From assembly GCA_947460345.1 (NCBI GenBank), contig CANHGM010000005.1, positions 1-64,000 on the forward strand: a stretch of 64,000 nt of DNA, in the 5' to 3' direction. The notes beneath the pieces were generated by a model. It was not told the DNA's origin. It was given only the letters and a program-made list of their open reading frames with translations, and made no database searches. The stretch's first letter is position 1; each line of letters begins with the position of its first letter. This stretch comes from Bacteroidota bacterium. Lineage in GTDB: Bacteria; Bacteroidota; Bacteroidia; UKL13-3. Of this stretch, positions 47,489 through 57,106 are shown one piece after another. Position numbers and translations under genes: made by a program.

Positions 47489-48309
47489 GGGAATTTTGGA
47501 TACTTACTGAAATCTGGTTTACGTTTTTCGATAAAAGAGTTTTTACCTTCTTTAGCTTCGTCACTCATATAATATAATAAGGTAGCATTTCCTGCAAGTT
47601 CTTGTATTCCGGCTTGTCCGTCAAGTTCAGCATTAAATGAACTCTTAAGCATTCTTAATGCTATCGGACTTTTTTCCATTATTTTCTCACACCATTTTAT
47701 AGTTTCTGTCTCAAGCATTTCTAATGGAACTACTTTATTTACTAGACCCATATTTAAAGCTTCTTCAGCATCATATTGATCGCACAAATACCAAATCTCT
47801 CTAGCCTTTTTTTGACCAACAATTCTGGCCAAATATGAAGCACCAAAACCACCATCAAAACTTCCTACCATAGGTCCAGTTTGGCCAAACTTTGCATTGT
47901 CAGCAGCTATAGTTAAATCGCAAAGTACATGCAGAACATGGCCACCACCTATGGCCCAACCAGCAACCATGGCTATCACTGGCTTAGGTATTCTTCTTAT
48001 TTGCATTTGAAGGTCTAAAACATTTAACCTTGGTACACCATCATCACCCACATAACCACCATTTCCCCTTACTTTTTGATCTCCGCCACTACAAAATGCC
48101 TTTCCTCCTTCACCAGTAAGCACTACTACTCTTACTAATTCATTTTGTCTAGCAAGTTCCATGGCTTCAATCATTTCAGAAACTGTAAGCGGTGTAAAAG
48201 CATTATGAACCTGTGGTCTGTTAATACTAATTTTAGCTATACCATTATAGAATTGAAACAAAATTTCTTTATACTCTTTTAGAGTTTCCCAATTGATTTG
48301 TTGATTCAT
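47485..48309 (-). CDS. menB: 1,4-dihydroxy-2-naphthoyl-CoA synthase MenB
   Basis: Menaquinone biosynthesis ring-closure step from o-succinylbenzoyl-CoA. 274 residues, crotonase fold. [20 protein letters not shown], shown to its 20-residue limit, and [20 protein letters not shown] form the active site; [20 protein letters not shown] is the MenB-specific region with the catalytic aspartate. The tail [16 protein letters not shown] is characteristic. The ATG at 48309 is used. No other men gene is adjacent. Convergent with the peroxidase gene, sharing TTAA for both stops. Confidence 0.97.
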   Translation of the reverse strand: MNQQINWETLKEYKEILFQFYNGIAKISINRPQVHNAFTPLTVSEMIEAMELARQNELVRVVVLTGEGGKAFCSGGDQKVRGNGGYVGDDGVPRLNVLDLQMQIRRIPKPVIAMVAGWAIGGGHVLHVLCDLTIAADNAKFGQTGPMVGSFDGGFGASYLARIVGQKKAREIWYLCDQYDAEEALNMGLVNKVVPLEMLETETIKWCEKIMEKSPIALRMLKSSFNAELDGQAGIQELAGNATLLYYMSDEAKEGKNSFIEKRKPDFSKYPKFP

Positions 48310-48376
48310 TGTATAATTATTTTTAGGGCAAAATTAGTTTTGTATTATCTTGCATGCCTTATAAATTTATAAAGAA

Positions 48377-50131
48377 ATGAAAAAAATATACTTTTTGTTG
48401 GTAGCAATTGCGTTAACCGCTTCATTATCAGCAAATGCTCAGAAAAAAAAGAAAGCAAAGAATGATGTTCCCAAAGATAGAATAGAATATAATCTAGAAG
48501 AGCAAGGATATTCAGGCACAAAAAAACATTTGTTTCCGATGGATAGCTCTGGGTTTGTAATGATGTTATATGATATGAAAGAATCAGGATATATTTTCAA
48601 AAAATTCAATAGTAATTTAACAGAAAAATACGAACTAAATGTAAACTGTGAAAAAGGTTCAGTATTACTTGATAAATTAGTTGCCAATGGTAAAATATAT
48701 TTATTGTTTTCATATAAATTAGGGAGTTATCAAGTAGTTGAATTTGACCCAGAAACTAAGAAGATGATTAATATTGACTGTGCTTATGACAAGCCGAATT
48801 TTGACCCTAAAATGATTTATAAAGATGGCAATATCATGATCACTTCATTTTATACTATTTCAGCAGGTAAACAATTAGGAAGGGCCTGTTATTCAGTAAT
48901 TCTATTAGGTGTACCTATTTTCTTCAATTCATTAAACTTTCCAACTTGGGTTAACGTAAGCAAATTAAACTTGAAAAAGAAAAAGTTTGAGACAGAGCTA
49001 ATAGATGATTTTGGAAAACACCCAAGAACAAGTTACTTAGGTGGGAATGCAGGATTTGAAGGCAAAACCGGAAACATCATTATAAAAAATGCAACAAAAA
49101 ACAGAAAAGCACAAGTGTATGCTAAGTCATTTAAGATTGATAACGGAGAGATTAAATTAGGTGAAAGCGTTGAAATTTCAATCGAAGATAAGAAAAAAGA
49201 AATATATACTGCTGTAGTAAATAATTATAACGAAACAGATAAACTAATACTTGGCAATTATGGAAACAAAGGCCATAACCACTATGGAACTCAACTATCT
49301 GACTTAAGACTTAAAGGTGTTTATTATTCTAAAATGGAAGGTAAACGATTGAAATGGATTAATACCTATTCATTTAAAGAAATAATACCTAAAGACCAAT
49401 ATGTTAAATTTAAACGAGCCCATAGAAATGGGATAGTAATAAACGTTGGACCATTTCCATTTTATGTAACTTTTTATAATAAACCTGGATACAGTGGAAC
49501 CCAAGTTCTCATGCATGATGTAATAGAAACTGATAATGAATTTATAAGTGTTGGAGAAACAAGAACCGCAAAATTCCATTATGAAATAGAAAAAGAAATG
49601 GGTACAGTTAGTGTTAGTTCTAGAGGTGGCGGTGGTTCTACACAAGGTAAAGTCAAAAAAGTATTAGTATTTGATGGTTATGAATACAATGGGTTTTTAA
49701 TAAATTGTTTTAGCAAAGAAGGAAAATTACTTTGGACAAAAACTATAAAATATGCAAATAAAATGCTTTCTTTTAATGAAGACAGAAGATTCTTAGATGT
49801 TGCTCCAGAAGGTGATAAATTAGGTTTTAGTTATTTTAATGGGACTGCCATTGTAAAATATTATTTGAATGAAGACATGAAATTTGAAGACAAACCTGTG
49901 ATAAGTAGAGGTGCAAAAATCACAAACAAAAATGATGAAACTAAAGGTTTGAAATATGATTACGATTATGCAAAATGGACAGATGATACTTATTTGATTT
50001 TTGGAACTGCTACTATTAAAACAAGCAAAGCAGAACTTAAAAAGAAGAGAGATGCAAACGGAAACAAAATTAAGAAAAAAAGAACTGTTTTATATATTTC
50101 AAAAGTGGTAGTTGAAACAGAAGACAAGTAA
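48377..50131 (+). CDS. secreted protein, tandem paralogue 1 of 3
   Basis: 584 residues with a signal peptide (MKKIYFLLVAIALTASLSANAQ) and a lysine-rich mature N-terminus (KKKKAKND). The body consists of repeated four-stranded-like segments (KIYLLFSYKLGSYQVVEFDP; EFISVGETRTAKFHYE; GYEYNGFLINCFSKEGKLLW), suggestive of a beta-propeller. It keeps the cysteine-containing hydrophobic insert GRACYSVILLGVPIFFNSLN. No sorting domain, lipobox or enzyme motif. It is the most diverged of the three; homology shows in QVLMHDVIETDNEF against QVLFHDVIETDEQY downstream. Function unknown; probably surface or periplasmic. Confidence 0.7.
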   Translation: MKKIYFLLVAIALTASLSANAQKKKKAKNDVPKDRIEYNLEEQGYSGTKKHLFPMDSSGFVMMLYDMKESGYIFKKFNSNLTEKYELNVNCEKGSVLLDKLVANGKIYLLFSYKLGSYQVVEFDPETKKMINIDCAYDKPNFDPKMIYKDGNIMITSFYTISAGKQLGRACYSVILLGVPIFFNSLNFPTWVNVSKLNLKKKKFETELIDDFGKHPRTSYLGGNAGFEGKTGNIIIKNATKNRKAQVYAKSFKIDNGEIKLGESVEISIEDKKKEIYTAVVNNYNETDKLILGNYGNKGHNHYGTQLSDLRLKGVYYSKMEGKRLKWINTYSFKEIIPKDQYVKFKRAHRNGIVINVGPFPFYVTFYNKPGYSGTQVLMHDVIETDNEFISVGETRTAKFHYEIEKEMGTVSVSSRGGGGSTQGKVKKVLVFDGYEYNGFLINCFSKEGKLLWTKTIKYANKMLSFNEDRRFLDVAPEGDKLGFSYFNGTAIVKYYLNEDMKFEDKPVISRGAKITNKNDETKGLKYDYDYAKWTDDTYLIFGTATIKTSKAELKKKRDANGNKIKKKRTVLYISKVVVETEDK

Positions 50132-50155
50132 CACTATAAAAAATTAATTATATAT

Positions 50156-51784
50156 ATGAAAGTTTTAATTAAATCAACAATTTTAATTTGTTCATTTTTA
50201 TTTATTTTAAACTTTAAAGCTCAAGCCCAAAAAAAACCTAAAAAAGAAATCAAAGAAGAAACTGAAGAAATAGAAGCTAAAGAAAAAAAACCTATTCAGA
50301 AACTAGAAATAGATTTTGAAAAAAATATACCTGCATATGAAGTAGCCATGCTTGGAAATAAAGGTATTGTAATGATGACCTCTGAAAAACAAATTCTAAA
50401 TTTAACCAAGTACAACTCTGATTTAAAAAAATCATATAGTGTTGATTTAAACATTGAAAAAGGACACAGCTATATAGCATATTTACATAAAAAGAATAAA
50501 ATATATTTACTTTTTGCTGACTCTTATAACGCTGCAGAATATTATATATATACTGAAGTTTTTAAAAAATTTATAGTTATAGAATTTGATTTAGAAACAA
50601 AAAAACAAAAAACTGTTGCTGGTAAATTTGAAAAATCATTCTTGCTAAATAAAATGGAAGAATTAAATGGCAAGGTGTATCTTATGGGCACAACAAACTA
50701 TCCTGGATGGGCTAATATAGCCACAGTTGATTTTTCTAAACAAGAAGCTATATGTGAGGTTATAGACAATTACGGAAAAAAGCCTCATATTAAAATGCTT
50801 GGTGCAAATATTAATTCTGAAAAAAATGTAGCAAATGTTTTAGTTAAAGACAGTAAAAGTAAAAAAGAAACTCATTACTATATACAAAGCATATCTCTAG
50901 GAAATCAAAACAAGCCATCTGACCCAGTTGAGATGAATATTGGTGACAATTATGAAGTATTTACTTCAAAAGTGAATTATACTGGAGAAAGTGATAGACT
51001 AGTAGTGGGATGTTTTGGTGACAAGGTAAAAAAAACAGTTAGAGGCGGCGATAAGTTTGCTTTAACCAAAGGTATATATATATCAAAATTAGATAAAAGT
51101 AAAGTACTTTGGAATAAAAATATTTTATATACCCAAATATTTAACTCAGAGAATAGTAAATCAAAGGATATTTCTATAAATGAAATAAATTCTAAAACTC
51201 AAATTCAAGTACTATTTCATGATGTAATTGAGACAGATGAACAATATATTTTTATTGGAGAAACATATTATCCAACTTTCCATACAGAGATTAGAACTTC
51301 TGAATCAAATGGAAGATATATTACATATACCGCAAATATATTTGATGGTTTTTTATATGACAAATGTATTGCGTTTGCAACTGATAAAAAAGGAACCTTT
51401 CAATGGTCCTCAGTTTTCTTAATGCCATCCTATATAACTCATTATCCAACAACTGAAAGAGTCAAAGTAAACACTTTGAGTGACAAAATAGCTGTTTCTA
51501 CATTTAATAACTTAAATTTAATTACTTATCATTTGGATAAAGAAGGTTTTACTGAAGTTCAAGACCTCAATCATATTACAGCTAATAAAATAGATGTAAA
51601 TGTTAGAAACTTAAATACCAATATTGAATATTGGTATGATAATTACTATTTGGTTTATGGTGATATGGAGTATAAAGCTAGTAAAAAAGATGAAAATAGC
51701 AAGAAAAAAAGACAATATATATTCTTTTATAAAATGCAATTAGGAGATGAATATAAAGAAGAAAACGACGAAGACGAAGAATAA
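50156..51784 (+). CDS. secreted protein, tandem paralogue 2 of 3 (internal 27-residue deletion)
   Basis: 542 residues with a signal peptide (MKVLIKSTILICSFLFILNF...QAQ) and a charged K/E-rich segment (KKPKKEIKEETEE). Strand-rich body with the family landmarks KIYLLFADSYN, VLWNKNILYTQIFN, QVLFHDVIETDEQYIFIGET and FDGFLYDKCIAFATDKKGTF. Relative to paralogue 3 it lacks about 27 residues between MGTT and NYPGW, the cysteine-containing hydrophobic insert. A 61-base stretch (50816-50876) is identical to 52526-52586 in paralogue 3. The gene lies 24 bases after paralogue 1. Confidence 0.7.
   Translation: MKVLIKSTILICSFLFILNFKAQAQKKPKKEIKEETEEIEAKEKKPIQKLEIDFEKNIPAYEVAMLGNKGIVMMTSEKQILNLTKYNSDLKKSYSVDLNIEKGHSYIAYLHKKNKIYLLFADSYNAAEYYIYTEVFKKFIVIEFDLETKKQKTVAGKFEKSFLLNKMEELNGKVYLMGTTNYPGWANIATVDFSKQEAICEVIDNYGKKPHIKMLGANINSEKNVANVLVKDSKSKKETHYYIQSISLGNQNKPSDPVEMNIGDNYEVFTSKVNYTGESDRLVVGCFGDKVKKTVRGGDKFALTKGIYISKLDKSKVLWNKNILYTQIFNSENSKSKDISINEINSKTQIQVLFHDVIETDEQYIFIGETYYPTFHTEIRTSESNGRYITYTANIFDGFLYDKCIAFATDKKGTFQWSSVFLMPSYITHYPTTERVKVNTLSDKIAVSTFNNLNLITYHLDKEGFTEVQDLNHITANKIDVNVRNLNTNIEYWYDNYYLVYGDMEYKASKKDENSKKKRQYIFFYKMQLGDEYKEENDEDEE
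50816..50876 (+). repeat. 61-bp tract identical to 52526-52586
   Basis: Identical base for base to the matching tract in the next paralogue, including third codon positions, while flanking regions differ. It encodes SEKNVANVLVKDSKSKKET. Confidence 0.85.
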
Positions 51785-51793
51785 TTAAAAAAT

Positions 51794-53491
51794 ATGAATC
51801 ATACAATCAAATCAATTCTATTAGTTAGCTTATTTTTATTTGCTACAAACATTACTGTACAAGCTCAAAAAAAACCTAAAAAAGAAATCAAAGAAGAAAC
51901 AGAGGTTAATGAAAACAAACCTATCCAAAAATTAGAAATTGACTTTGAAAACGCTATTCCTTCATACGAGGTGGCTATGCTTGGTAGCAAAGGAGTTATT
52001 CTAATGACGCATGAAAAGCGTGTGTTTAACCTTACGCGTTACAACTCAGATTTGAAAAAAACATATAGTGTAGATTTAGATATTGAAAAAGGTCAAAATT
52101 ATCTTACCTATATACACAGAGACAAAAAAATATATTTACTTTTTGCTGATGCTTTTGGAACTTCAGAGTCATATGTTACTTCACAAGTATTTAAAAAATT
52201 TAGTGTAGTAGAATTTGATTTAGAAAGCAAAAAACAAAAAGCTGTATCAGGTAAATTTGAAAAACCATTTTCATTAACACAAATGGAAGAAGTTAATGGC
52301 AAAGTTTATTTGATGGGCTCTACTACTATATCTTCTGGTAGCAAATTTGGACGTAGTTGTTATTCTATAGCATTATGTTATATTCCTACATTATTTGGTT
52401 CTTTAAACTACCCAGGATGGGCTAACATGGCTAGTATTGATTTTTCAAAACAAGAAGCTATATGTGAATTGATAGATAGTTATGGTAAAAAGCCACATAT
52501 TAAAATGCTTGCTGCCAATATTAACTCTGAAAAAAATGTAGCAAATGTTTTAGTTAAAGACAGTAAAAGTAAAAAAGAAACTCATTTGTATTTACAAAGC
52601 ATCATATTAGGAAACCAAAACAAACCATCTGACCCTATTGAGATGTCTGTTGGTGATAATTTTGAAGCATTTACTGCTAAAGTAAATTATACTGGCGAAA
52701 ATGATAGATTGGTTGTTGGTTGCTTTGGAGACAAAGTGAGAAAAACAATTACCGGTGGTGATAGGTTTGCTTACACCAAAGGTATATATATTTCTAAATT
52801 AGATAAGAATAAAGTGCTTTGGAATAAAAATATTTTATATACCCAAATATTCAATTCAGAGAATAGTAAATCAAAAGACATTTCAAAGAATGAAAAAAAT
52901 TCTAGATCTCAAATACAAGTATTATTTCACAATGTGATAGAATCAGAAGAACAATATATTTTTATTGGAGAAACGTATTACCCTACTTTCCATACCGAGA
53001 CTAGGACTTCTTATTCAAATGGCAAATGGACAACCTATACAGTTACTATTTTTGATGGATTTGTATATGACAAGTGTATTGCATTTGCTACTGATAAAAA
53101 AGGCACATTTCAATGGTCTTCTATTTTCTACTTACCATATTACAGAACTTACAACCCAAATAAAGAAAGAGTTAACGTAAATACTTTAGGAGATAAAATT
53201 GCCGTTTCAACCTTTAGTGGCTCTAATTTAGTTACTTACTTTTTAGATGAAGAAGGATTTACTGAAGAATCTACTAATACTCAAATTAAAACATCTAAAG
53301 CTGACGATAAAATCAGAAGTTCACATACCAATGTAGACATCTGGTACGACAATTATTATATTGCCTTTGGTGATATGACTATTAAAGCAAAAAAGAAAGA
53401 TGAAAATGGCAAGAAAAAACGCCAGTATATATATTTCTATAAAATGCAAGTTGGTGAGGAGTTCAAAGAAGAAAGTGACGACGAAGAATAA
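51794..53491 (+). CDS. secreted protein, tandem paralogue 3 of 3
   Basis: 565 residues with a signal peptide (ending TVQAQ) and the KKPKKEIKEETEV segment. It is closely related to paralogue 2 over its whole length and keeps the insert TISSGSKFGRSCYSIALCY then IPTLFGSLNYPGW. The C-terminus is DENGKKKRQYIYFYKMQVGEEF with an acidic tail. No lipobox or T9SS domain. It follows paralogue 2 by 9 bases; the three are probably one transcript ended by the hairpin at 53508-53540. Function unknown. Confidence 0.7.
   Translation: MNHTIKSILLVSLFLFATNITVQAQKKPKKEIKEETEVNENKPIQKLEIDFENAIPSYEVAMLGSKGVILMTHEKRVFNLTRYNSDLKKTYSVDLDIEKGQNYLTYIHRDKKIYLLFADAFGTSESYVTSQVFKKFSVVEFDLESKKQKAVSGKFEKPFSLTQMEEVNGKVYLMGSTTISSGSKFGRSCYSIALCYIPTLFGSLNYPGWANMASIDFSKQEAICELIDSYGKKPHIKMLAANINSEKNVANVLVKDSKSKKETHLYLQSIILGNQNKPSDPIEMSVGDNFEAFTAKVNYTGENDRLVVGCFGDKVRKTITGGDRFAYTKGIYISKLDKNKVLWNKNILYTQIFNSENSKSKDISKNEKNSRSQIQVLFHNVIESEEQYIFIGETYYPTFHTETRTSYSNGKWTTYTVTIFDGFVYDKCIAFATDKKGTFQWSSIFYLPYYRTYNPNKERVNVNTLGDKIAVSTFSGSNLVTYFLDEEGFTEESTNTQIKTSKADDKIRSSHTNVDIWYDNYYIAFGDMTIKAKKKDENGKKKRQYIYFYKMQVGEEFKEESDDEE
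52526..52586 (+). repeat. 61-bp tract identical to 50816-50876
   Basis: Second copy of the identical tract in paralogue 3. The 61 bases match exactly, with mismatches starting at both ends. Confidence 0.85.
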
Positions 53492-53507
53492 AAAAACTAT
53501 ATAACAT

Positions 53508-53540
53508 AAAAAAGCCTCAAAATATTTTGAGGCTTTTTTT
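53508..53540. terminator. bidirectional rho-independent terminator
   Basis: The palindrome GCCTCAAAATATTTTGAGGC (53514-53533) is flanked by six A on the left and seven T on the right. It serves the three-paralogue unit on the plus strand and ahcY on the minus strand. Confidence 0.92.
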
Positions 53541-53559
53541 TATATGTTTTGTTTAGATA

Positions 53560-54870
53560 TTAGTATCTATACATGTCATTTTTGAATGGACCAGAAGTTT
53601 TAACACCTATATAACTTGCTTGTTCTTCATCCATTTTTTCTAATTTAGCACCTACGTGAGCTAAGTGTAATGCAGCAACTTTTTCATCTAAAATTTTAGG
53701 TAACACATATACTTTATTTTCGTAAGCACTTGTGTTAGTCCAAAGTTCTAGTTGGGCTAATGTTTGATTTGAGAATGAGTTACTCATCACAAATGATGGA
53801 TGACCCATAGCACAACCTAAGTTCACCAAACGACCTTCAGCTAAAAGGATGATATCTTTACCGTCTACGTTGTAAATATCTACTTGAGGTTTAACTGTAT
53901 ATTTGGTACTACCATAGTTATTGTTTAACCAAGCCACATCTATTTCATTGTCAAAGTGACCAATATTACAAACGATAGATTTATCGCACATTGCTTTAAA
54001 ATGACGGTCACGAATGATATTTATATTACCAGTAGCAGTAACAAAGATATTAGCATGTTTCACAGCTTCATCCATTGGCATTACTTGGAAACCATCCATA
54101 GCCGCTTGTAAAGCACATATTGGATCAATCTCTGTTACAATAACTCTACATCCAGAACCTCTTAACGATTCAGCAGAACCTTTTCCTACATCACCATAAC
54201 CAGCAACAACAGCTACTTTACCAGCCATCATGATATCAGTAGCTCTACGAATAGCATCTACTAAAGATTCTTTACAACCGTATTTGTTGTCAAATTTAGA
54301 TTTAGTAACTGAATCATTTACATTTATTGCAGGCAATGGTAAAGTTCCATTTTTCATACGCTCATATAAACGATGAACACCTGTTGTAGTTTCTTCAGAT
54401 AAACCTTTAATATCAGTAACTAATTCAGGGTATTTGTCTAACACTAAATTGGTTAAATCTCCTCCATCGTCAAGAATCATATTTAAGTTCTGACCACCTG
54501 AAAAGGCATTTAACGTTTGCTCTATGCACCAATCAAACTCTTCAGCATTTTGACCTTTCCATGCAAAAACTGGAATACCAGCAGCAGCAATAGCAGCAGC
54601 AGCATGATCTTGAGTAGAGAAAATGTTACAAGATGACCATGTAACTTCAGCTCCTAATTCTTTTAAAGTTTCAATAAGAACAGCAGTTTGTATTGTCATG
54701 TGAAGACAACCAGCAATTCTAGCACCTTTTAAAGGTTGAGAAGGACCATATTCTTTACGAATAGACATTAAGCCTGGCATTTCTGCTTCAGCTAATTTAA
54801 TTTCCATACGACCCCATTCGGCCAATGTAATATCCTTAACTTTGTAAGGAATTGTTTGAGTTTCGCTCAT
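53560..54870 (-). CDS. ahcY: adenosylhomocysteinase
   Basis: 436 residues; hydrolyses S-adenosylhomocysteine to adenosine and homocysteine, clearing the product inhibitor of methyltransferases. Typical regions are [48 protein letters not shown], the NAD-binding motif [31 protein letters not shown] and the C-terminal [18 protein letters not shown] with the NAD-contacting lysine and tyrosine. The ATG at 54870 is used. A promoter-like element lies at 54917-54947. Confidence 0.98.
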   Translation of the reverse strand: MSETQTIPYKVKDITLAEWGRMEIKLAEAEMPGLMSIRKEYGPSQPLKGARIAGCLHMTIQTAVLIETLKELGAEVTWSSCNIFSTQDHAAAAIAAAGIPVFAWKGQNAEEFDWCIEQTLNAFSGGQNLNMILDDGGDLTNLVLDKYPELVTDIKGLSEETTTGVHRLYERMKNGTLPLPAINVNDSVTKSKFDNKYGCKESLVDAIRRATDIMMAGKVAVVAGYGDVGKGSAESLRGSGCRVIVTEIDPICALQAAMDGFQVMPMDEAVKHANIFVTATGNINIIRDRHFKAMCDKSIVCNIGHFDNEIDVAWLNNNYGSTKYTVKPQVDIYNVDGKDIILLAEGRLVNLGCAMGHPSFVMSNSFSNQTLAQLELWTNTSAYENKVYVLPKILDEKVAALHLAHVGAKLEKMDEEQASYIGVKTSGPFKNDMYRY

Positions 54871-54916
54871 ATTATTAATATATAAAAATTTGTTTTTTAT
54901 TTTAAAAAAAAGTAGG

Positions 54917-54947
54917 CAAAGGTAATTAAAATTGAATTAATTAACAA
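54917..54947 (-). promoter_or_regulatory. promoter-like element, TTG-N20-TACCTTTG
   Basis: On the minus strand TTG (54947-54945) and TACCTTTG (54924-54917) are 20 bases apart, fitting the Bacteroidota consensus. It lies 46 bases upstream of the ahcY start. Confidence 0.5.
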
Positions 54948-55044
54948 GGTATTAACAAATTCAGAAAGATATTGTTTTAAATATTGAAACAAGTCTATTT
55001 CGGTGTCTACAAAACATATATTATATTCGCTGTTAAATTAACTT

Positions 55045-57069
55045 ATGATAAATTTCGTATTTCCTCAGTTTTTATGGGCACTTTTGGCATTATCTATTCC
55101 GATAGTGATTCATTTATTTCACTTTAAGAGATTTAAAAAAGTGTTATTTTCTAATGTGTCATTTTTGAAAGATATTCAAATTACCACACAAAACAAAAGA
55201 GAAATTAAACGATGGCTTGTTTTAGCTGCAAGGTGTTTGGCTTTAATATTTCTTGTTTTAGCCTTTACCCAACCATTTATTCCAAAAAACAACAATACTT
55301 CAACCGGAAAATACAGAGCTATTTCTATTTATATTGACAATAGTTTCTCTATGAATGCTGATAGCAAAGACGGGAATTTATTATTAATAGCTAGACAAAA
55401 AGCAAAAGAAATAGTCAAAGGATTTAAAGAGTCAGACAAGTTTCAGATTTTAACTAATAATTTCGAAGGGAGGCATCAACATCTTATAAGTAAAGAAGAG
55501 TGTTTGCTATGGATTGACGAAATAAAACCTACATCTGTAACTAGATCAATTACTGATGTTCAAAACAGACAAGCTCAAGCGTTAAACCAATCAAATGACC
55601 CAAATAAACTTGCTTTTATTTTAAGCGATTTTCAGACATCCATTTTAAAAAATTATCAAAATCTGGCTGATACAACTATTCAAACTACATGGGTACCTCT
55701 AAATTCTTCTAATAAAAAAAATATAGCTATAGATAGTTGTTATTTTGAAACTCCTTATATAAAACTTAATGCTGCGAATAAACTTATAGTTAAAATAAAA
55801 AACTATGGAGAAGAGGCTATTGAAAATGGCTCTATTAGTTTATATATAAATGGTCAACAAAAAACTGTTGGTGGATTTACAGTAAATGCCAACAGTAGTA
55901 TAGAAACAATTCTATCTTTTACAATAAATCAATCAGGCTGGCAAAAATGTGAACTTTCAATAGTTGACAACCCAATAACATTTGATGATAAACTGTATTT
56001 TTCATTTCAAGCCAATGCAGAAGCGAAAGTTTATGTGATTAATGGTATTTCAAACAATAGTTTTATTAACAATGTATATGCCACAGATCCGTATTTTAAT
56101 GTATCGAATACCTCTATAAATCAAATAGATTATTCCCAACTAAAAAAATCAGGATTAATAATACTAAATGAAATAGAGACTTATCAAACTGGGCTTAGTA
56201 ATGAACTCAAAGAATATATAACAAACGGAGGTGATGCAATATTTTTCCCTTCTTCTAAAGTTGAAAACTTAGATAACCTAAACCAATTTCTAAACATTTT
56301 TGATATAACTGCAACAGAAGTATATAACCAAAAAGAAACAGTGTGTGACAAGTTAAACCTTCAATCTCTCATATATAAAGATGCATTTGAAAACACAAAA
56401 ACTAGTTTAGATTTACCCAAAGTTTATAAATATGTTTCATATTCTTTTTCAAAAAAATATATCACTGAACCCTTATTAACATTAAAAAACAACAAGCTAT
56501 TGATAAGCATGATAAAGTTTGGAAAAGGTAAACTATATATAAGTGCTGTTCCTTTACAACCTGATTTTAGTAACTTTCAAAACCATGCAACTTTTGTCCC
56601 ATTTATGCTTAAATCTGCAATGGCATCGTCTGAAATGCAGCCATTGTTTTACAGAATTAATACAGATAAATATATATATTTATACAAAGAAATAAATAAA
56701 ACAGAGCAAGGAATAAAGTTAGTTAAGACAAATTTCGAAATGATTCCGGAAATAAATGTTGCAAACGGCAACAGTAGGTTGTTTTTATCAGATGCAATTA
56801 AAGAGTCAGGTAATTATGAACTATTAACAAAAGACAACAACCATCCTATTATTTCTTTTAACTACGATTCTGATGAAAGCAATACAACATATATAAGCGA
56901 AAACGAATTGAGTAAAATGGCGGGTTCAAATATACAAGTAAGCAATATAGACAAGGTAGACAAAAGAATTTTAGCATTTGATGGGAATAAATACTTATGG
57001 CGGTATTGTATATTACTTGCTATATTTTTTGTGTTTCTTGAAATACTTTTAATCAAGCTTTTAAAATAA
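55045..57069 (+). CDS. BatA-type membrane protein with VWA-like domain
   Basis: 674 residues. The N-terminus is the BatA/aerotolerance-regulator module: FLWALLALSIPIVIHLFHF (9-27), KKVLFSNVSFLKDIQ, and a second span (WLVLAARCLALIFLVLAF, 57-74). A von Willebrand A-like domain follows with the MIDAS start D98-N-S100-F-S102. After a long beta-rich periplasmic region a third span (WRYCILLAIFFVFLEILLIK) ends the protein. Such proteins occur in Bacteroidota, often alone or near Bat genes; their exact role in envelope or stress physiology is not known. No bat or moxR gene is adjacent. Confidence 0.85.
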   Translation: MINFVFPQFLWALLALSIPIVIHLFHFKRFKKVLFSNVSFLKDIQITTQNKREIKRWLVLAARCLALIFLVLAFTQPFIPKNNNTSTGKYRAISIYIDNSFSMNADSKDGNLLLIARQKAKEIVKGFKESDKFQILTNNFEGRHQHLISKEECLLWIDEIKPTSVTRSITDVQNRQAQALNQSNDPNKLAFILSDFQTSILKNYQNLADTTIQTTWVPLNSSNKKNIAIDSCYFETPYIKLNAANKLIVKIKNYGEEAIENGSISLYINGQQKTVGGFTVNANSSIETILSFTINQSGWQKCELSIVDNPITFDDKLYFSFQANAEAKVYVINGISNNSFINNVYATDPYFNVSNTSINQIDYSQLKKSGLIILNEIETYQTGLSNELKEYITNGGDAIFFPSSKVENLDNLNQFLNIFDITATEVYNQKETVCDKLNLQSLIYKDAFENTKTSLDLPKVYKYVSYSFSKKYITEPLLTLKNNKLLISMIKFGKGKLYISAVPLQPDFSNFQNHATFVPFMLKSAMASSEMQPLFYRINTDKYIYLYKEINKTEQGIKLVKTNFEMIPEINVANGNSRLFLSDAIKESGNYELLTKDNNHPIISFNYDSDESNTTYISENELSKMAGSNIQVSNIDKVDKRILAFDGNKYLWRYCILLAIFFVFLEILLIKLLK

Positions 57070-57090
57070 ACAAACATTATATGTTGAGCC

Positions 57091-57098
57091 TATCTTTG
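57091..57098 (+). promoter_or_regulatory. -7 box TATCTTTG directly upstream of rlmN
   Basis: An exact TATCTTTG ends 9 bases before the TTG at 57107 and overlaps the alternative GTG at 57098. No clear -33 element. It favours the TTG start and a nearly leaderless mRNA. Confidence 0.35.
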
Positions 57099-57106
57099 TG
57101 CATTCA

